This document shows positions 63,998 to 64,000 of a stretch of DNA of 64,000 bases, piece after piece; within the stretch, counting starts at the first letter, position 1; each line of letters begins with the position of its first letter. The position numbers were made by a program, and so were the translations under genes. A model generated the notes under the pieces. The model was not told the origin of the DNA. It worked only from the letters and a program-made list of their open reading frames with translations, and searched no databases. Source of the stretch: Acetobacter malorum (GTDB lineage Bacteria; Pseudomonadota; Alphaproteobacteria; Acetobacterales; Acetobacteraceae); the NCBI RefSeq assembly GCF_001580615.1, contig NZ_LHZC01000050.1:62001-126000 (forward strand), read 5' to 3'.

Positions 63998-64000
63998 AAC

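Noticed and set aside
1-64000. CRISPR arrays, tRNA and rRNA genes
   Set aside because: No regularly spaced repeats, tRNA T-loop/acceptor patterns or rRNA segments were recognised in any intergenic region on reading both strands.

Overview
The window is alphaproteobacterial chromosome, most probably from an acetic acid bacterium (Acetobacteraceae, Acetobacter-like). The evidence is the set of housekeeping gene orders (hom-glpX-recJ, rluD-rpoH, erpA/dgt-argS-SPOR-scpAB-tatBC-serS), the GC-rich codon use of the first 35 kb, and Acetobacter-type insertion-sequence remnants. The assignment is inference from gene content; no rRNA or tRNA gene was found.

1-11.6 kb: end of an AlaC-type aminotransferase gene, homoserine dehydrogenase (hom), class II fructose-bisphosphatase (glpX), RecJ, a GNAT acetyltransferase behind sigma-32 (rpoH), RluD, a two-gene ferric-siderophore/B12-type ABC importer without its binding protein, and SelO. 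11.8-15.3 kb: ilvE, then a PadR regulator operon (PadR, HAAS-domain membrane protein, DUF2807 protein) with a candidate autoregulatory dyad at its promoter, and an SMR pump. 15.5-23.5 kb: a complete heavy-metal-type RND efflux operon (outer membrane channel, adaptor, CzcA/CusA pump) ending in its own OmpR-type regulator and histidine kinase. 23.5-33.9 kb: the conserved serS-tatC-tatB-scpB-scpA-SPOR-argS-dgt operon, divergent from erpA-xthA. 33.9-37.3 kb: an amidase, a glutathione S-transferase and two paralogous 117-residue exported proteins with a TonB-C-terminal-like domain, both starting at TTG behind the same ribosome-binding site, plus two very short cysteine-containing ORFs.

37.9-62.2 kb is a block of visibly lower GC, bounded by truncated IS5-type and IS3-type transposase remnants, and looks like an acquired island. 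On the minus strand it holds a guanidine-assimilation operon: a guanidine-I (ykkC-type) riboswitch at about 51.6-51.7 kb, a previously hidden 48-codon ORF with a strong Shine-Dalgarno, two DUF1989 proteins (UAAP2, UAAP1; carboxyguanidine deiminase type), a biotin-dependent urea/guanidine carboxylase and allophanate hydrolase. Downstream on the same strand are a hybrid histidine kinase whose receiver lacks the phospho-acceptor Asp, a LuxR-type response regulator, a TPR-sulfotransferase and an amino-acid/amine permease.

The second half of the island (52-61.6 kb) holds a Rieske ferredoxin, a TonB-dependent receptor, an SDR oxidoreductase, a broken molybdenum hydroxylase gene, a three-gene operon (sterol-desaturase-family hydroxylase, unknown membrane protein, exported beta-propeller) and an FAD-dependent ferredoxin reductase. 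Ferredoxin, reductase and di-iron hydroxylase could form one electron-transfer chain serving uptake and oxidation of a hydrophobic compound; that is inference. The window ends in a sugar-porter gene.

The most notable new observations are the riboswitch whose aptamer arm can pair with the Shine-Dalgarno of the hidden 48-codon ORF, that ORF's one-base overlap with UAAP2, an intrinsic-terminator-like hairpin inside the guanidine operon, the degenerate receiver domain, and the paired TonB-domain-like exported proteins.
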